Of a DNA stretch of 37,817 nt, positions 19,301 to 29,433 are shown in pieces. Position 1 is the stretch's first letter. Each line of letters begins with the position of its first letter. This DNA comes from a virus. Below the pieces are notes generated by a model. The model did not search any database, was not told where the DNA came from, and saw only the letters and a list, made by a program, of their open reading frames with translations. The stretch is from positions 1-37,817 of the IMG/VR virus record IMGVR_UViG_3300042906_001037. The stretch is one strand, 5' to 3'. The translations under genes were made by a program, and so were the position numbers.

Positions 19301-22300
19301 TTTTCAGGTAATTGTTGTTGGTCCGGTAAATCTCTTCTAACACCATCTAAAACAAGATTTAAAAAATTATCTTGTAACACACTCTCACTAGTTAGGTATT
19401 GGTTAATTTGAGCTTGGAACTGAGCAACTGTTGTAGTCGGATTTTTCAACTTCTGAGTTGCGTACATTTTAATAATTGGTGCCAATAATACAACATTCTC
19501 AACTGAGAATAAAATATTATTATCAATAAAGAAATCTGTAATATATGAACCTGTACTACTATATCTAACATTATTTATCGTTGAGAACCCAACTTCGGTT
19601 TCAAGAGCAATCCAAGCATTTGGATTTAACGATTGAGACTGGCTAAGACTTAATGTACTTGTTTTAGTCGGTAATGTGTTTTTTACATATGGTTGGAATT
19701 GAATTGGGTCAACAACTTTTTGCGCGTTATTATGTGAAAGATATGAATCAAAAATTCTTCTTTTATAATTTGACGGATTACCATATCTAAATAAGATATC
19801 ATAATTCATAAAATCTTTAATACCCGCTTGGAAAATATTATATTGAACATCAATGATTTTAGAAAAATATTCAGGGTCCAAAACACCATTTCCTTGAGCA
19901 GGTACCGTCATTAAATTTCTAAATAATGATTGGAAATTTCTAAATGTTGCATTAACTTGAACTACCGATGTTTCAAACTGAGAAACTTCCGCACCTGTTG
20001 AACTATTAGTAATTGGTTTACTAAAATTTAAAAACTCCTGTTCAAATGAATCTAATATTTTTTTATCAAAAACTGAAAATATCTCTTCAATTTTAGTGTA
20101 ATTATCTCCATTCAAAAAGTATAATGGAGATTGTGTTTCACCACTATTAATTAAATTAATATAAGAATCCGGTTGAGGGTATGCAATTTGATTAGCATCG
20201 AAATATCCATAGTTAGGCGCTGACCATAAAGTTCTAACCGAACCATTATAAACACTAGGGTTTGATGTTAAATCAACTTTAGTATTGTTACCTGTTGTTA
20301 AATCACCAATACAAGCAACCTCAGATTGATTTAAAGTGTTACCAAATGACGGAACTACAAAATAGTCGGTACCCTTAGTATTATTAACAGGATTACAATT
20401 AACTTCAGGATAATAATTACTACTACTAAGTAAAACCGAATATGTTTTAACACTTAATGATTTACCGTTTTGGTTTGCATCTATATTAGAGTCTTTATAG
20501 TTGAACAATTTCATTCCACCATCCACACTTTTTTGAATTTCAGCATTAGTGTAATCATCATACAATTCAAATCCATTATAGAAAACGTTGAAGTCATTAA
20601 TTACTTTAGGATAAAATCCAATATTCATGTTCGCAGTAATCGGTGTCTCTTCTTGTAATGTTATTGAAATAGGGGTACTATTATAATTAAACTGATAGTT
20701 TTGAGTATTTGACTTTAAAATAGGACTATAATTTGTTGTGTAGTCAAAGTTAGTCCAAGCCGTTGTTAAAATATCAACATTAGATTCTTTGTATTTTTTA
20801 TAACGATGCCAAATTGAACCATACTTTAATATCCAAGCATAAGGTAATTTGTGAATTGCTCCAAATTTTTTCAAACAAGATGATATGTAATCTAATTCAT
20901 CAACAAAAGTACCCGTATTAGTTTTATATCTTTCTCTTAAAGTGGCCAATGGTAATGAATTTAAGAAAAGGTAAGCCGATTGAACATATGGATATGGGTC
21001 ACTGCTTCTATTATTTTGTACACCATTTATTATTGAATTAACAAAATACGGTGTATTCAACATAGAAGTTGTAGTTTTGAATGGTAACTGATTTGTTGGT
21101 GTCGTAAAATCACAATACCCCTCAGTTGCAATAAAATTTTTAGGTTCTCGACTTTTATAATAATCAACAAACCCATAAGGATTTAATAAATTAAATTGTA
21201 CCGCAACTAATGACGGATTTTCATTTTGATAAAATGAAAAATTTGTAACCGGTCTATTAGTTGTAAAATCATAAACATCATTAAAATTTGAAATAATTTT
21301 TCTTGGTTCAAATATTTTTAAAGTTTTCTTTGTGTTATAAACTTCGTTACCCACAGATTTATTACTTGAACTTAAATTAGTTAAACACCATGTAGGGTCA
21401 GTATATGGTAATGTATCCACAACCAATGGTTCATTTGACGCATTTTTTAATAATGTTTCAAGAGCTAACGATTTAGTACTTACTTGAGGTATTTTCCCAA
21501 TATCCGATGTTGATAAAATACTATACGAGTTGTCTACCAAATTTTTAATATATGGTGTAACAAAGAAATCACGAATATAATCCTGATACGCTCTTCCGGT
21601 ACCATTATTTGAAATAGTACTCAAGAACTCAGGATATGAATTTGCTTTTAAATTATAATTTTTAAGTTTTAATGTTAAATAAGGAGAACTTATTCCAAGA
21701 CCTTTCACAATATTATTAACTTCAGCCTCAACATTTAACTTAATTAATTCATCAATCTGATTAGAGTTTGCTCTAATTAACCCTGAATAATGAGAAGTTA
21801 AAAATTGTCTCTCCCAAATTTCATAAAAGAATTTTACCTCTTCTTTATTAACATAAGGTAATCCGGCAGACGGAAATTCAATTGCATTAATGTTGATTCT
21901 ATTAGTATCTCTTTCATTATCTAATGGTGGTGGGGCAATTGGCACACTGAATTTTTGTGTTATACCTTTCATATACTCCTCAACAAATTCAACTTCAGGC
22001 CATTTATCAAACAAGTACCCTTGTGTTAAATCAACAACCGTTGGGTCCGCAATATATTTTAATTGGAATCTACCTTTTTTATCTTCAGGTGTTTCAACAA
22101 AAAATAACGGCCATGGGTAAACAGGCTCTTTAGCGTTTGCTAATCCTTGATTTGATTCTTGAGCACTCGTAGATATCTCAAAATTTTGTCTTGTCTCAGA
22201 ACTTTGTGCAGAAGATGTATTGTCCATAATTGCCCGTTTTCTAACAGGGTCATATTTAACATTCCAAGCATTTGTATGTACATCATCTAATAAACGAATA

Positions 22301-24039
22301 AACGCCTCTGCTGACGCCATAACAACAGCAATCATATTTCTTACGGTAGGGGTAAAACCTAATCCTGTTGAGGTGTCTTCAATTTTTCTTAATAATTCAG
22401 CTGAGATTAACGCCTCATATTCTGACAATTTTTTATTGGCATTAGTTTCAAGTAATGAAATTTGACTATCAAATCTATTATTACCTTCAAATATAAAATA
22501 AGTAGGGGGCACGACTTCAGGTGTTTTTCTCCCATTAACATCTTTTAATTCAAGAATTGGAATTTTTGTTTGGTATATTTGTTCTTTTAGAGCTTTGATA
22601 TCCTCTTCGGTCGGTAGTGCTTTACCTGTTTGTGCTCTAACTGTTTCCTTCCAATTAATTGCACCATCCGCCAACTCAATTGTAAGGTTAACATATTTAA
22701 TTGGGTTCGGTATTGGAGATTCCCCGTTATCACCTAAAGTGGCATTTTCAGCTAACGCTTTGTTAAATTTAGTTACATAAGTTTTTAATAATTCAATCGC
22801 GTCATTTTTTGCTTTTTGTTCTAATTTTTTGAAAACATAAACCCTTTCATTTGTATTATTTAAAATAATTGGTTTTGGGTCAAGATAAGTATTAAACCAA
22901 GAAACATTAGCACCTCTAACGGAAGAAAAATATTGTTTCAGAATTTCTTTATAATTTCGAATATTAGTCAAAGGTTCAACTTTAGCCTTAGGAAATGAAT
23001 TCATTATATTATTCTCAAACGTACTTAACTTAGTCATTAATTGAAATACCGTTAATTCAGGTAAATCAGGTGCAATTAATCCTTTAGATTTATATTCACT
23101 ATAAACCTCAGCAATTTTTTGATAACCTCTTTCTGAAACTATTTGAGTTGTAACAGCATCACCACTTTGTGAGTTGTTTTTAGTAACAACACCTTGTACG
23201 CTTGATTGGGATTCAGCAGCTTTGTTTGATTCTTGAGTACCTCCCGGAGTTGTTGAAACATTAAAAGTTTGTCCATACATATGTGGAACCGCTAATAAAT
23301 GTCCCATTGAGATTTCATTAAGTACATTAAACTTATATCCCTTAAACTTTAAACTAACTTGATAATTCCCACTAAACGAATTAAATCTGGCATTAAAAGT
23401 TTCTAAATTTAATTGATATCTAATCGCTTGTCCATAAAATCCTTTTAACGTTAAATAAAATGGTGGATATGGTAAATTAAAAAACGCAGAGTATGGAGAG
23501 TTATTCCCTAATTGAAATAACGCTTTACCTTGAACGTCTTCCAATTCCATTGTTACCGAAGGAACAAATGATGAATTAGTCGTAACATTAATTTGTGTAA
23601 TACCTAATAATCCATTGTCAAAAACATCTTTTAAATTTGCAGGAGAACTAATAATATAAGGTGTATCACCATCTTTTGGGACTACCGCCTTTTCCATCAT
23701 TTGATTATCACCTTTGAATTTTGTTGTATTCTCTCCCGTTAACTCATCGTAATAACCTACGCCTAAAAACGAATCTTTAGTTGGTTTTAAGAAATTCATT
23801 TTAGCAACAGATATAGTTCTAATTCTATCTTCAGGACTTGCCCCTACCGCAAGTTTAGTTCTTGGAAGAACTTCCGCTTCCAAATTTGCATACATCACTA
23901 AGCTCTCATGGTCTATTAATCTTTCCTGTATTTTACCCGCAGAATCAATTGTTTTGTTAGGGTCAACAACAATAATATTATTGTAATCAAACTCTACTAA
24001 TATATCTCCGTTGTTGTCTGCTCTTAAGTTACCTGCCAT
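16351..24039 (-). CDS. Giant baseplate hub-like protein with IPT/TIG domain
   Basis: A 2562-residue protein, one of the largest genes here. Residues about 170-260 form a beta-rich segment (PYPPFYLTLKGFYGQAIRYQ, later GNYQVSLKFKGYKFNVLNEI) of the sort found in tail hub proteins. Around 1835-1895 lies a segment like the end of hub proteins gp27/gpD (MYFNLRHVPMFNGPYMIQQV, then SHSIQPGQFQTQFEGIR). Residues about 2173-2260 are an IPT/TIG Ig-like domain (ITSFSPLSGNTGTIVQVNGV ... TTLRFNTP). The last 300 residues are beta-rich and Gln/Thr-rich. It starts within the LysM-like gene (11-nt overlap), placing it in the central-baseplate unit after tape measure and the 1684-residue protein. The hub identity is an inference from short motifs and context; the enzyme part of T4 gp5 (lysozyme) was not seen. 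Confidence 0.8.
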   Translation of the reverse strand: MAGNLRADNNGDILVEFDYNNIIVVDPNKTIDSAGKIQERLIDHESLVMYANLEAEVLPRTKLAVGASPEDRIRTISVAKMNFLKPTKDSFLGVGYYDELTGENTTKFKGDNQMMEKAVVPKDGDTPYIISSPANLKDVFDNGLLGITQINVTTNSSFVPSVTMELEDVQGKALFQLGNNSPYSAFFNLPYPPFYLTLKGFYGQAIRYQLNLETFNARFNSFSGNYQVSLKFKGYKFNVLNEISMGHLLAVPHMYGQTFNVSTTPGGTQESNKAAESQSSVQGVVTKNNSQSGDAVTTQIVSERGYQKIAEVYSEYKSKGLIAPDLPELTVFQLMTKLSTFENNIMNSFPKAKVEPLTNIRNYKEILKQYFSSVRGANVSWFNTYLDPKPIILNNTNERVYVFKKLEQKAKNDAIELLKTYVTKFNKALAENATLGDNGESPIPNPIKYVNLTIELADGAINWKETVRAQTGKALPTEEDIKALKEQIYQTKIPILELKDVNGRKTPEVVPPTYFIFEGNNRFDSQISLLETNANKKLSEYEALISAELLRKIEDTSTGLGFTPTVRNMIAVVMASAEAFIRLLDDVHTNAWNVKYDPVRKRAIMDNTSSAQSSETRQNFEISTSAQESNQGLANAKEPVYPWPLFFVETPEDKKGRFQLKYIADPTVVDLTQGYLFDKWPEVEFVEEYMKGITQKFSVPIAPPPLDNERDTNRININAIEFPSAGLPYVNKEEVKFFYEIWERQFLTSHYSGLIRANSNQIDELIKLNVEAEVNNIVKGLGISSPYLTLKLKNYNLKANSYPEFLSTISNNGTGRAYQDYIRDFFVTPYIKNLVDNSYSILSTSDIGKIPQVSTKSLALETLLKNASNEPLVVDTLPYTDPTWCLTNLSSSNKSVGNEVYNTKKTLKIFEPRKIISNFNDVYDFTTNRPVTNFSFYQNENPSLVAVQFNLLNPYGFVDYYKSREPKNFIATEGYCDFTTPTNQLPFKTTTSMLNTPYFVNSIINGVQNNRSSDPYPYVQSAYLFLNSLPLATLRERYKTNTGTFVDELDYISSCLKKFGAIHKLPYAWILKYGSIWHRYKKYKESNVDILTTAWTNFDYTTNYSPILKSNTQNYQFNYNSTPISITLQEETPITANMNIGFYPKVINDFNVFYNGFELYDDYTNAEIQKSVDGGMKLFNYKDSNIDANQNGKSLSVKTYSVLLSSSNYYPEVNCNPVNNTKGTDYFVVPSFGNTLNQSEVACIGDLTTGNNTKVDLTSNPSVYNGSVRTLWSAPNYGYFDANQIAYPQPDSYINLINSGETQSPLYFLNGDNYTKIEEIFSVFDKKILDSFEQEFLNFSKPITNSSTGAEVSQFETSVVQVNATFRNFQSLFRNLMTVPAQGNGVLDPEYFSKIIDVQYNIFQAGIKDFMNYDILFRYGNPSNYKRRIFDSYLSHNNAQKVVDPIQFQPYVKNTLPTKTSTLSLSQSQSLNPNAWIALETEVGFSTINNVRYSSTGSYITDFFIDNNILFSVENVVLLAPIIKMYATQKLKNPTTTVAQFQAQINQYLTSESVLQDNFLNLVLDGVRRDLPDQQQLPEKTIQSVIDGQQSKVENYEVFKALNDKWIAGGDYKTKTLFEDILFLDRASRNIGDTILLDVFEMRSMFSEKSLNETMSVYTFISGLLIKNNFTVMNLPAYINFYNVQDVDGTTIPNRAEGSLEFANSLWGTFLDVDYRKSSSKMVCFYVGKPSQYLDLPKGNFRFRDDGFNMSRASENPLIENQVGKKDWGVSNKCVGFTVDIGVRNQNVFYSFSVSQDNGTATSESIATQINMVDQASGKNVATQNAGLYNLYKQRSYKCSVVCLGNALLQPTMYFNLRHVPMFNGPYMIQQVSHSIQPGQFQTQFEGIRQGVYDLPAIDSFIQSINQNLLTKVEELLKIKKDTINVLSASTESNKTNNTVQSANNTKGAPNECESQVLPIYLSKKYQATNAVLTKMTEKEFADVLKRVMPNNPELATIIYCIAYLRTFQKDSNSKLGVFNGWNYNFATAPLNVDYGQIDGTFLSTYSCVNLNPNASTKGTTPVANFASVDTFVSFMTARLQERVPQVLTLGLVKYYACYWPVKNVSEATYDSHTKEYTETKETFDKALTSALSVGVATKAIVEDLKNIINKVESQGTTNGVPNTAAVTSQLACPPTSITSFSPLSGNTGTIVQVNGVSFNGTTSITVNGVSVPATGFTVFNNTTLRFNTPIIGTGTVVNKGKIVIVTPNGTVTSTNDYTFDPSITASSAASPGGYENPQNQTVNATQSETPNTNPQNTGPLTMIGTAVQLNASKTQSLNVKINSQLAGYIMSPNPDMKYVVYELEEVNGKVTRKYISQSVQGVGGQVSNNEFNITLTDVESYFINNIPKIEGKTQIDIVFILKAYKGQEQPVVQQFPFKVWYTLPNQPQVPVDNVPTSQTLPTFPPQQIAFIKIGESTELQGNGWSYYNIKKPDGGYITYQLTTQEPFDEPKAINNRVLYAETYEIASYGGSGGASTKYTNLININKLGNFRLQVQYKPYGNTSPIGGEVLVQTIVSDVFTL

Positions 24040-24352
24040 AATAATAAAAATGATTTTCTAATGCTCCCTTATAGTCCTGTAATGAAGGTAGTAACGGAAA
24101 TGGTATAATCAATACCGCACCATCATATATGGTATTTTCTAAACCACCAAATTGAGGATTTGCTTGAAGTATCAACCACCCAAAATATGGTGAGTCATAA
24201 TAATCCTGAGATACTTTATCCAATCGACTTCTACCCACTTTATAAATAAATGCTTTATCCGTAGGTTTTTGAGGTAACTGCACGTAAGGTACAACGGTTT
24301 GTTCACCGTTAATTAGAAATTCACTATACCTATTCCAATATTGAAATGCCAT
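24029..24352 (-). CDS. gp53: Baseplate protein with LysM-like domain, gp53-type
   Basis: A 107-residue protein consisting mainly of one LysM-like fold: RLDKVSQDYYDSPYFGWLIL, then QANPQF and a terminal GAVLIIPFP strand. This is the pattern of phage tail protein X and of the C-terminal part of T4 gp53 (196 residues), a wedge protein. The N-terminal SEFLINGEQTVVPYVQLP strand is shared by gp53-type proteins. It is shorter than T4 gp53. The stop of the 1684-residue gene overlaps its start by one base and its end overlaps the hub-like gene by 11 nt, so the three are translationally linked. It likely connects hub and wedge; binding of cell wall is not implied. Confidence 0.75.
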   Translation of the reverse strand: MAFQYWNRYSEFLINGEQTVVPYVQLPQKPTDKAFIYKVGRSRLDKVSQDYYDSPYFGWLILQANPQFGGLENTIYDGAVLIIPFPLLPSLQDYKGALENHFYYYGR

Positions 24353-27300
24353 TAATTAAGTTTTACTTTTGATATGTATGCTCCTGTTGAAACTCCGTCA
24401 TCGGAATTCCATTTATTATTATCTGTGTTTCTATTTGTAGTATCCGCCAATGAAGATATCATAGTTTTTTGTGATTTTATCTTATTGTCACTTCCATCAG
24501 TATCTGTTGTGTAGGTAAATACTCGTGTTTTTTTATCGAATGGTGTAAATTTTAAATAATTTTTCAACTTATTTTTTTCAACATCATCAATAAACGCCTT
24601 TGTTGTATTATTCTCATCAACAAACAACGGTCTTGTTTGAGTAACCCAATAGTTATCAAACTTAGCCTCAACATCATCAAACCCACCACTTAATAAACCA
24701 CTATTGTTAATAATATTACCAATCATCGCAGTTTTAAATGTTTCATATTTTTTAACATCAACAACATCATCAGAAACTATCATATAAACTCTTCTAAAAA
24801 TATTATTTTCAAATTTAGCATTTTTACTAAATGGTTTAAACACATTTTCAACAGTAATACTACTGTCCAAAGATTTACCTTTAGTATCCGTTTCAAAAAC
24901 TAAAGTACCTTTATAAGCTAATTTGTCTGATGGATTAATAAACTCAGTTTCACTCCATATCAGAAGATTAAACTCTTGGATACTATCGTATATTTTTCTA
25001 ATGTCATTATCAAGTTCAACTAATGTATTAGAAGCCCCTGTTGATGACGTATGAACTTCCGACGTTCCACTAGTCACATACACTTTAACAGGCCCTGATT
25101 TTGCCTGATATCCATCAGTACCACTAGGGTAACTTGTTGCATTAAAATTTATAATATTAGCCCTACCGATTGTTTGAATATATGTCTGTTCTGTAGTTGT
25201 AATATCTTGAGTTATTTTAGTTATAGCGTTTTGAAATGACGCTCGTTTGTTTTTTACAAAATTTTTATAATTTTCTTTTAACTGACGAATCACTTTAGGT
25301 GAAAAATTACAAACAGTCGACGACATAAAAGTAATAAACCCTTCATCCCCACTTTGAATATTCGATTCTAATTCACCAAAAATTGCATCAAATCTTTTTT
25401 CAACATTACTCGGTTTTCCAAATAAAACAGATGCCTTTGGGTCAACCCCAAAATTACCTTGTGTATAAGAACGTTCCAACATCCATTGTTGTCTAACCGC
25501 ATTATTATATTGATTAACACTTTCTTTTGTTTTGTTAACAACTGTTTGGAAATATGTTTGAGTTTCATTGACAAACTTAACCATAAAGTCAGAATAACTA
25601 AGAGTTCCTGTTTCAGTATTTCCTGATATAACATTTGTTAATGTAACACCAATTGTACTATTATTGTTTTGACCATTCTCAACCGCCGCTTGATTAATTG
25701 CCGGTGCCTGTGGAGGAGATGCCATCGCTAAAAATTCTTTATCTAAAACTTTTAAGAAATCTTCCTGTGCGGTAGCATCCGCCCTATCATCCCAAATTTC
25801 AGTATTAGCATAATAATTAAACGTTAACGCATTTTGTAATTTATCAATAGATTCTTTTAATCCACTACCACCAACAAATTTAAACCCTAAAGTTACATTC
25901 GCAATCATTGGTTGAATACCAATTCCTTCTGGATTAATATCTAACGATTCATACGCAAGACTTAATGATTCAGGTATAATTTTTGTATTATAAAAATCCC
26001 CAATACGTAATACTAATACCGGAGGTGCTCCAAATGACGTATTCGTTGCATTATTGTATTGTAATTGTTGTTTACCTGCAATATCCTTAATTGTTGGAAT
26101 AGTATCTCCCGGTCTCATACATTGTTGTAAAAATGTAAGACGAGAGTTTAATCCTTCAGGTGTTGTTGAATGGAATGCCGGTTGAAAGAATTTCAACTTA
26201 TCTCTAAGGTTATCATAAACCATAGGTGTTTCAGCTTTGATTGTTTCGAAATAATCACACTCCGATAATAACGCTCTCAACACACGTTTAGTAATGTTAT
26301 CTCTTGGTTTCCATTCTTGTGAAACAACTTCTTCCGTAACTGTTTTTAATACTTTATTTTCTTCAACAATTGTCGTGTATTGTGCTGGTGGAGTTGTTGT
26401 AGGTTGTTTAATTGTTGGTAATATTGTTTTAACATAACCTCGTCTACAAGCCATTGCATTTGTAGTTGTAATATCATTAGGTCCTACCTGTGCAGTATCT
26501 CCTCCAACAGCGTTAGTATCGTTATCAGAACAATTTACATTTTTACCAATTTTATACGCTTTAGTTGCAGTATCAAACTGTAAAACCTGAGCATTTTCAC
26601 CATATACAGTTGTCGCTTTAAGTAATAATTTTTGTTTTGATAAAAATGGTTTTAAGGAATCACTTTCTTCAAAAAACTTAATAATCGAAGCAATTCTTCT
26701 TTTAGCCAACTCAATATTATATGATTGAGTTGCAGGTGCAGAACAACTAGCATCGATAGTAACCGTTATATTACCTTCACTATCTTTGTATTGAGTTAAT
26801 TGTTTAGCCAAATCATTAACAAATTCTTTTGCTAAATTATAATTAGGGATAACAACCGAATCAAAAAATACATTAGTTTCTTGAGCGTTCGGTCTAGTAT
26901 TATAATATTGTCTATTACCCGAACTAGTATATCTTGTAAATTCTTCAGTATAATTAGGAATTGGTTTATCTTTTTTAGGATAATCATTTCCAAAATAAAA
27001 ACCTAACTGTTCATATTTTTTAAAATCAACATTAGTGTTTCCACCACCACCTTCTTGAGCCACGTTAACATCAGCGCCGGTTGGTGAATTAACACCAGTT
27101 TGAATAGTTTTTTTAATATACTCAGTTTGTTCTTTTGTTGTTTCCTTAGATGATATCGCCTCTTGTAGTTGATACAAATCATTTGGATTAACTGTATAAT
27201 ATTTTTTAGCTAATTCATATAAATCATATTTTCTACATCCGGCAAAGAATGATTCTAAAATACTATCAACTCTAACTTTATTAGTTTCATTACTTAATAT

Positions 27301-29406
27301 TTTATTAACCACAACATTCAACGCAGATGGATGGTCAACAACTATCTTCCACGTTAAACTACCTGAACGAGATGTACTCTTATATGTGTAGATAGGTTCC
27401 GGTCTACCAAGGAATTCACTTGAATTCCAGTTCGCTTGAGTTTGCTCAGTAAACGTTAAACCATAAGGAGCAAACCACATAACTCTACCTCCATTAGGAC
27501 CTCTCTCACATATTGCCAAATCTGAAACTGAATATCCCGGAGTACTTGAAGTTCTCCATGCCAAATTCTCCAATGAAAACATATATTTTTTGGCATATCC
27601 ATTATTCATCCCACCAATAAGGTTAGTAGAATCCTGTCCACCTTCTTGTTTGTTTGGAGCAATGTTTAAGTTATAGGTATTATCAAATACCGAATCAGAA
27701 AATCTTCTACCGGATGTCGTAATACCATCTACTTTTTGCAAATCATTGTATTGTAAGTATGGAACATCTTTTGCAAAAATACGACAATACTCCGTTCCAA
27801 CTTCTTGTCCAACAGCACCAACATATCGGTAAACCTGAGAACCTTTAGTTATTTCTTTATATCCATCGTGGAAAACTTTACTAACTTGGTCAATCGCATT
27901 ACCTACGTGTTGTAATCTTCGACCTCCTTGAGGTTGACTATTAATTAATCTCTGAGTGTCATCTAAAATAGAACCCCCCTTAAAAGTCCTGTTTGTTGAT
28001 TCAGTTGTGTTATATGATGAAGGTTTAAAGTCTTCATCCTCATTTGTAACAACACCACCTAAACCAACTTTTTTTCCGGCATTATCTTTATACTTTGGAG
28101 AAACCCAAGTAAAACCACCTTCAATACCACCACCATTAGAATATGTAGGTCCATTAGCACCTAATCTAATATCTTTACTTGGTCCTTCATAAAGTTGTGC
28201 TAACTCTTGAGGCCCATATACTGGTGATTGTTGTTCTTTACCAAATTGGTCAACAGGTAAATCACCTCCCGGAGAAAATATTCTTGACGGGTCAGAATTT
28301 CTTGAACCAACATAAAAATTACTGTTATCAGATAATGTCCCGGTTAACGCACCGGCAACTCTATCAAATACACTTCTATCAAAATTTGGTTTGTATTTGT
28401 TATAATCAATGTTTTTAAACAAACGTGATTTTTGACCAGCACCTGTATTGTTATAAAAAATTTGTGACCCGGTTTGACCCGCACCTAATAATTGATTAAA
28501 AAAGTTTCCAACAGTTGTTCCTGCAATTGCGTTTGTAACTTGTTGAATTGTTGTAGGTTGACCCGGATTAATCGCTGGGTCAAAATAAGAACCCGGAATT
28601 AAACTTATAGGTAAAATACTACCACCTAATCTAAGTGCAAAATCAGCGGCAGCTGTGATTGGATTTGATGGTACGGTTATTTGCCAGTTTGGTTCTAATA
28701 TTGGAACTTGTCCTGATAAAATATTAACTAAGTCAGTACCACTTGTAACATTTAATATGTTGGCTTGTCCTATCGTCTCTAATCTTATTCGAGCGGCAAT
28801 TCTTTCTTGGAATTCATTTCTAAGTGTTTGTGCCCCTAAACGAGCAATATACGAATCCTGACTTAGATTACCATTACTACCGGTTGGGTTAGTTGATAAT
28901 AAGATTGATAATGGAGAATACGATGATGCAACAATTGGTCCCGGATATGGTTGTCCGTTACCTTGTCTGTCTTGGTCAGGTCTAACTGTCTCTAAACTTG
29001 AAAATGATTCTGCCGAGTCAAACACATTTAACCCATCAGCATAAGCATTTAATGGTCTCCATAACCTTACCGCGTCATAACCCTCATCAACAATATGAGC
29101 ATCTTGTTGACCTGGTCCATATTCACCTTGATTAGAAATACTATTAGTTAATCCATTTGGGTCGGGAACTTGTTGATATCCACCTTCATTACCATATCGA
29201 TTTAAAGGATACAGTTGATTAGCTAATGATGGGACATCAATAAGTTGGTCAGGACTATCAATAACCGATAAATCTGACTGAATATGTTCATACGGAACTT
29301 GAACAGAAGGTCTACTTGGAGATTTAGCGTAAGGTACTAAATTCCTTGTTATTAATTTCTTTCTGAAACCATCCGAATTTACGTAATCTAATGGACTATT
29401 TGACAT
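24352..29406 (-). CDS. Giant central baseplate protein with tube-adaptor-like and OmpA-like segments
   Basis: A 1684-residue protein following the tape measure. The first 600 residues are Gly/Pro/Asn/Ser-rich and extended. Residues about 643-700 (GLTFTEQTQANWNSSEFLGR, then PEPIYTYKSTSRSGSLTWKI) resemble the tail-tube adaptor/baseplate proteins near the tube end, such as gp48/gp54 relatives. Residues about 845-935 look like an OmpA C-terminal domain: FFDSVV, a TVTIDASCSA strand, and SYNIELAKRRIASIIKFF matching the YNxxLSxRRAxxV helix. By hand alignment the Asp that binds diaminopimelate is replaced by Cys while the Arg is kept. The remaining half is helical and Thr-rich. A TATTTATA motif is 14 nt upstream. 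It probably caps or surrounds the tube at the baseplate centre. Confidence 0.8.
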   Translation of the reverse strand: MSNSPLDYVNSDGFRKKLITRNLVPYAKSPSRPSVQVPYEHIQSDLSVIDSPDQLIDVPSLANQLYPLNRYGNEGGYQQVPDPNGLTNSISNQGEYGPGQQDAHIVDEGYDAVRLWRPLNAYADGLNVFDSAESFSSLETVRPDQDRQGNGQPYPGPIVASSYSPLSILLSTNPTGSNGNLSQDSYIARLGAQTLRNEFQERIAARIRLETIGQANILNVTSGTDLVNILSGQVPILEPNWQITVPSNPITAAADFALRLGGSILPISLIPGSYFDPAINPGQPTTIQQVTNAIAGTTVGNFFNQLLGAGQTGSQIFYNNTGAGQKSRLFKNIDYNKYKPNFDRSVFDRVAGALTGTLSDNSNFYVGSRNSDPSRIFSPGGDLPVDQFGKEQQSPVYGPQELAQLYEGPSKDIRLGANGPTYSNGGGIEGGFTWVSPKYKDNAGKKVGLGGVVTNEDEDFKPSSYNTTESTNRTFKGGSILDDTQRLINSQPQGGRRLQHVGNAIDQVSKVFHDGYKEITKGSQVYRYVGAVGQEVGTEYCRIFAKDVPYLQYNDLQKVDGITTSGRRFSDSVFDNTYNLNIAPNKQEGGQDSTNLIGGMNNGYAKKYMFSLENLAWRTSSTPGYSVSDLAICERGPNGGRVMWFAPYGLTFTEQTQANWNSSEFLGRPEPIYTYKSTSRSGSLTWKIVVDHPSALNVVVNKILSNETNKVRVDSILESFFAGCRKYDLYELAKKYYTVNPNDLYQLQEAISSKETTKEQTEYIKKTIQTGVNSPTGADVNVAQEGGGGNTNVDFKKYEQLGFYFGNDYPKKDKPIPNYTEEFTRYTSSGNRQYYNTRPNAQETNVFFDSVVIPNYNLAKEFVNDLAKQLTQYKDSEGNITVTIDASCSAPATQSYNIELAKRRIASIIKFFEESDSLKPFLSKQKLLLKATTVYGENAQVLQFDTATKAYKIGKNVNCSDNDTNAVGGDTAQVGPNDITTTNAMACRRGYVKTILPTIKQPTTTPPAQYTTIVEENKVLKTVTEEVVSQEWKPRDNITKRVLRALLSECDYFETIKAETPMVYDNLRDKLKFFQPAFHSTTPEGLNSRLTFLQQCMRPGDTIPTIKDIAGKQQLQYNNATNTSFGAPPVLVLRIGDFYNTKIIPESLSLAYESLDINPEGIGIQPMIANVTLGFKFVGGSGLKESIDKLQNALTFNYYANTEIWDDRADATAQEDFLKVLDKEFLAMASPPQAPAINQAAVENGQNNNSTIGVTLTNVISGNTETGTLSYSDFMVKFVNETQTYFQTVVNKTKESVNQYNNAVRQQWMLERSYTQGNFGVDPKASVLFGKPSNVEKRFDAIFGELESNIQSGDEGFITFMSSTVCNFSPKVIRQLKENYKNFVKNKRASFQNAITKITQDITTTEQTYIQTIGRANIINFNATSYPSGTDGYQAKSGPVKVYVTSGTSEVHTSSTGASNTLVELDNDIRKIYDSIQEFNLLIWSETEFINPSDKLAYKGTLVFETDTKGKSLDSSITVENVFKPFSKNAKFENNIFRRVYMIVSDDVVDVKKYETFKTAMIGNIINNSGLLSGGFDDVEAKFDNYWVTQTRPLFVDENNTTKAFIDDVEKNKLKNYLKFTPFDKKTRVFTYTTDTDGSDNKIKSQKTMISSLADTTNRNTDNNKWNSDDGVSTGAYISKVKLN

Positions 29407-29420
29407 CTATAATTTTTATT

Positions 29421-29428
29421 TATAAATA
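29421..29428 (-). promoter_or_regulatory. Late-promoter-like TATTTATA motif
   Basis: The minus strand reads TATTTATAAATAAAAA, 14 nt before the ATG of the 1684-residue gene in the 27-nt gap after the tape measure. This copy also contains TATAAATA, the T4 late core, in the sense orientation. Function inferred. Confidence 0.5.
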
Positions 29429-29433
29429 GATTA

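Noticed and set aside
24241-24248. TATTTATA on the minus strand inside the LysM-like gene
   Set aside because: It is inside coding sequence with no gene start shortly downstream; expected as a chance hit in A+T-rich DNA.
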